Shown: positions 61,880-64,000 of the stretch, one piece after another
Layout: the number at the start of each line of letters is the position of its first letter
Position numbering within the stretch: the stretch's first letter is position 1
Source: Rhizophlyctis rosea
Lineage: Eukaryota; Chytridiomycota; Chytridiomycetes; Rhizophlyctidales; Rhizophlyctidaceae
DNA length: 64,000 bases
Assembly (NCBI GenBank): GCA_027596075.1
Contig: JADGJC010000164.1
Location: 1 to 64,000 of the forward strand
Direction of reading: 5' to 3'
The notes under the pieces: generated by a model
What the model saw: the letters and a program-made list of their open reading frames with translations, nothing else
Databases searched by the model: none
What the model was told of the DNA's origin: nothing
Program-made: the position numbers and the translations under genes

Positions 61880-62937
61880 AGAGGGTTATCGTGAGGGATT
61901 AGGTAGTGTTTGTAATTTAGAGCATACTTTATAGATAGTCGTCGTGTAGGCACTTTCAGTTCTTGTTTCAGTATCCATGTGCATTTTTGTGAATATATAT
62001 TGGAATCTTAGCATCATCTTCATGTTTGTTATGCATGCCGTTATCCCTGCATCCAAATAACCTTTCGTTCACAGCAACTCACACAAACACAACCGCAATG
62101 GAAAAGACAACGTTCGTGGGTGCACCGGCTGCCAGCCAAGTGCGGGATTTATTATAGTGAGGGAAACCCACCAAACCTCACTTTCTATGACTACAAACTA
62201 TTCTAGGAGAGAACGTTGTGAAGCGGGTTTTGATTTGCACCATGCCCCCACCTGAGGGAGCAATGGCCCCGGCCTCTGCGTCCATCCCAAAAAGGGGAAC
62301 GTCGTCGCGAGGTCTCGCGGGTAAGGAGGGTAACCCGTAACCTCTGGACCGATGGCGGCCAGACCTGTGCGGCCGTTTGCCTTGCGTGTTCTTGTGGGCG
62401 TAAACCTGTGAGAGGGGAGGGGGTTCTTGGAGGGCGGACCTGTGGGGGGAAAGAGGGAAGCAACAGATCACAGACCAGGCTAGCAGGGAGGGCAAATTGA
62501 CATCCTCGATCCTCCCAGAGGAGGGTACTAGTCAAGGTGCCCAACCGCTCCACACCGCGCTATGGCTATATACAGCGTGGTACATGAAGTGTGGTCCATG
62601 GCTGATAAATCTGTGCGCTTGAAGGAGAATGTTGGAGGGAAAGGAGAGAGATGCGAAGTCTGAAAATTTGGGGTGATCAGTGACGACCCGGTAGCTCGTT
62701 AGCTCAGCTTACCGTGGTGGCTCGTGATCAGATCAACTCCAAGCCACACCAGCAACACCACACACATCGTTGCTAAAATTCTGCGGCCGTGTGAGTTCGC
62801 CACTTGGAGATACGCTACACTTTTTTCCTCCCTACTTCTTTTTTTGCTAGAGAGGATGGCAAAAAATATGATTGCACGCGAGAATGTGCTCAGATATTTG
62901 GGTATATGTGTTCAACGCACTGTAATCCGACATCAAC
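61880..62937. other. intergenic region between CBS and tRNA-Val; contains a GC-rich block
   Basis: The left part is the CBS 3' flank. The GC-rich block at about 62200-62550 is treated as a possible structured RNA. From 62560 to 62930 no gene is seen, and this part must contain the 5' flank of the tRNA. Confidence 0.5.
62200..62550. ncRNA. GC-rich block with several complementary arms; possible structured RNA
   Basis: Sequence here is much richer in G and C than its flanks and has no credible frame. Complementary arms include CGGGT (62318-62322) with ACCCG (62333-62337), AGGTCT (62310-62315) with AGACCT (62361-62366), CCAT (62240-62243) with ATGG (62263-62266), GTTTGCC (62375-62381) with GGGC and AAAC (62396-62405), and a CCTCC/GGAGG hairpin near 62512-62525. 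I could not match it to U1-U6, U3, 5S, SRP, telomerase or RNase P/MRP RNA by recall. The strand is undetermined. It could also be a GC-rich regulatory region. Confidence 0.3.
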
Positions 62938-63011
62938 GGTTTCGTGGTGTAGTTGGTTATCACACCTGTCTAACACACAGGAGGTCTCCGGTTCGATCCC
63001 GGACGAAACCA
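62938..63011 (+). tRNA. tRNA-Val(AAC)
   Basis: A 74-nt canonical cloverleaf without intron. The acceptor stem GGTTTCG pairs with CGAAACC, followed by discriminator A. The A box TGGTGTAGTTGG is intact. The anticodon stem CCTGT/ACAGG encloses loop CTAACAC, giving anticodon AAC (valine). The T arm is TCCGG-TTCGATC-CCGGA. A TTTTT run near 63045 can end polymerase III transcription. Confidence 0.96.
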
Positions 63012-63555
63012 TTCCCAATGGTGTAGACTCTACTGTAGACTTAGCTTTTTGCTTTTTGCACTCTTCGCAAAGTTACATTTGAAACGCCAAGCCATTGTTC
63101 TGATAGACTTCCATTTGATGCGCCTTGGCACGCTATTGTGGAGTTTTGTCTGGGCCTTGTTCCTACCCACGAATGATTGCATATTATAAGCAAGATGATT
63201 ATTACATGTGGTCTTTTGGATGACTATTGTCGAGGCGAATGTCAATCTGTTTGCAGACATTTTTGTTGCCATATTGTCCAGCAGGGGAGGGATTTTACTC
63301 AATTTCGCACACTTTTGCCAATCGCCGCTCCTTGCTGCCAAATCCAACCGAAAACAATCTAAGGGTCCTATCCTGCTGCCAAATCAAACTGCGCGACGTG
63401 GCACAACATGGCATGCGCCACAAGCTGTGACAAATGGTCCCAAAAATAACACTCCCTCAAATATACCAGACCCTCCATCCCTCATCTACCTCCATCTTAA
63501 CCAAGCAACAACACAATAGGCCAGCTATAACACAAAGCATAACCTCGGCGCGAAG
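63012..63555. other. intergenic region between tRNA-Val and riboflavin synthase
   Basis: Contains the tRNA terminator and the riboflavin synthase promoter. Frames are short and without domains. A CTGCCAAAT word recurs (63336 and 63377), with no clear meaning. Confidence 0.6.
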
Positions 63556-64000
63556 ATGTTCACCGGAATAGTAGAGCACATGGGCACGGTGTCCTCCATT
63601 CTCCCGTTGGACACGACAGAGTCAGGTGGAGGCGGGTTCTCCATCACCATCTCGGACGCGGCTCCCGTGCTGTCTGACGTGAACTTGGGTGATAGTATCT
63701 CTGTCAACGGTATGTGTCCGTCAATGTCGCTTTGGTTGTCGGCTGATTTTGGCGTTTGGGTCCAGTTTGCTTACTCTTGGTTCGCTTTCTTGTGGCTCAT
63801 AGGGGCGTGTATGACTGTAACGGAGTTTGACGAGGCGCGGACGTATTTTAAGATTGGTGTGTCCCCGGAGACTTTGAGAAAGACCAGTTTAGGTATGTAA
63901 TCATGCGGATCGCACGGTCATTCCACGCTTCGCCTGGGAATGTTCCATTACGGCCAAGCGCGGGACGCTCGTGATTAGAACCTCACATTTGCCAACTCAC
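63556..64000 (+). CDS. riboflavin synthase, 5' part (cut by window edge)
   Basis: Catalyses dismutation of 6,7-dimethyl-8-ribityllumazine to riboflavin, the last step of the pathway. Exons seen: 63556-63709 and 63803-63892; the second is followed by a GTATGT donor and an intron that runs to or beyond the window end. The protein starts MFTGIVEHMGTVSSILPL, the family signature start, and goes on to NLGDSISVNG, joined by splicing to ACMTVTEFDEARTYFKIGVS and PETLRKTSLG, which is the first lumazine-binding repeat. About 81 residues are visible of a protein usually of 200-240. Confidence 0.93.

Noticed and set aside
61880..63555. 5S rRNA or spliceosomal U RNA in the GC-rich block
   Set aside because: None of the conserved words of 5S, U1, U2, U4, U5 or U6 RNA was found on either strand.

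Overview
The window is a nuclear segment of a fungus. Its proteins read as fungal, and the genes carry many short GT-AG introns (mostly 50-140 bp). A type III glutamine synthetase, a CENP-M-like kinetochore protein and a DUF2235 hydrolase beside ordinary fungal genes point to an early-diverging, probably chytrid-like, zoosporic fungus. That placement is inference; the gene models come from open frames, splice signals and protein motifs. Every complete multi-exon model below closes in frame to a stop codon.

Layout: 1-3333, non-coding, with a perfect 71-bp tandem duplication. 3334-6074 (-), type III glutamine synthetase. 6075-7800, upstream region. About 7.8-17.8 kb, a gene desert of several families of strongly diverged short repeats. 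17876-19376 (-), YdhF-like aldo/keto reductase. 20065-22206 (-), ATF/CREB-type bZIP factor. 22.2-31.9 kb, a second desert with a G/T-rich low-complexity block, a tRNA-Gly-like gene and decayed repeats. 31947-34477 (-), USP-type ubiquitin hydrolase. 35.8-36.5 kb (-), a broken or unresolved gene. 37200-39301 (-), glycogen-binding (CBM48) acidic repeat protein, divergent from 40169-41195 (+), CENP-M-like protein. 41823-43013 (-), Rab8/Sec4-type GTPase, divergent from 43984-45722 (+), ING-family PHD protein. 45.7-51.5 kb, a third desert with decayed zinc-finger-like repeats and decayed copies of the TIM22 3' end. 51520-52423 (-), TIM22. 52803-56203 (-), a 914-residue protein of unknown function. 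57231-59489 (+), DUF2235 hydrolase. 60040-61879 (+), cystathionine beta-synthase. 62.2-62.55 kb, a GC-rich possible structured RNA. 62938-63011 (+), tRNA-Val(AAC). 63556 to beyond the edge (+), riboflavin synthase.

Neighbours do not form a pathway; this is a typical eukaryotic mix of nitrogen and sulfur metabolism (GSIII, CBS), signalling and transcription (bZIP, ING, USP), vesicle traffic (Rab), mitochondrial import (TIM22) and chromosome segregation (CENP-M-like). The most striking observations are a 2-nt microexon inside the PHD finger of the ING gene, the CENP-M-like gene, the type III glutamine synthetase, and deserts built from decayed local duplications, including recognisable copies of the TIM22 3' region next to the intact gene.
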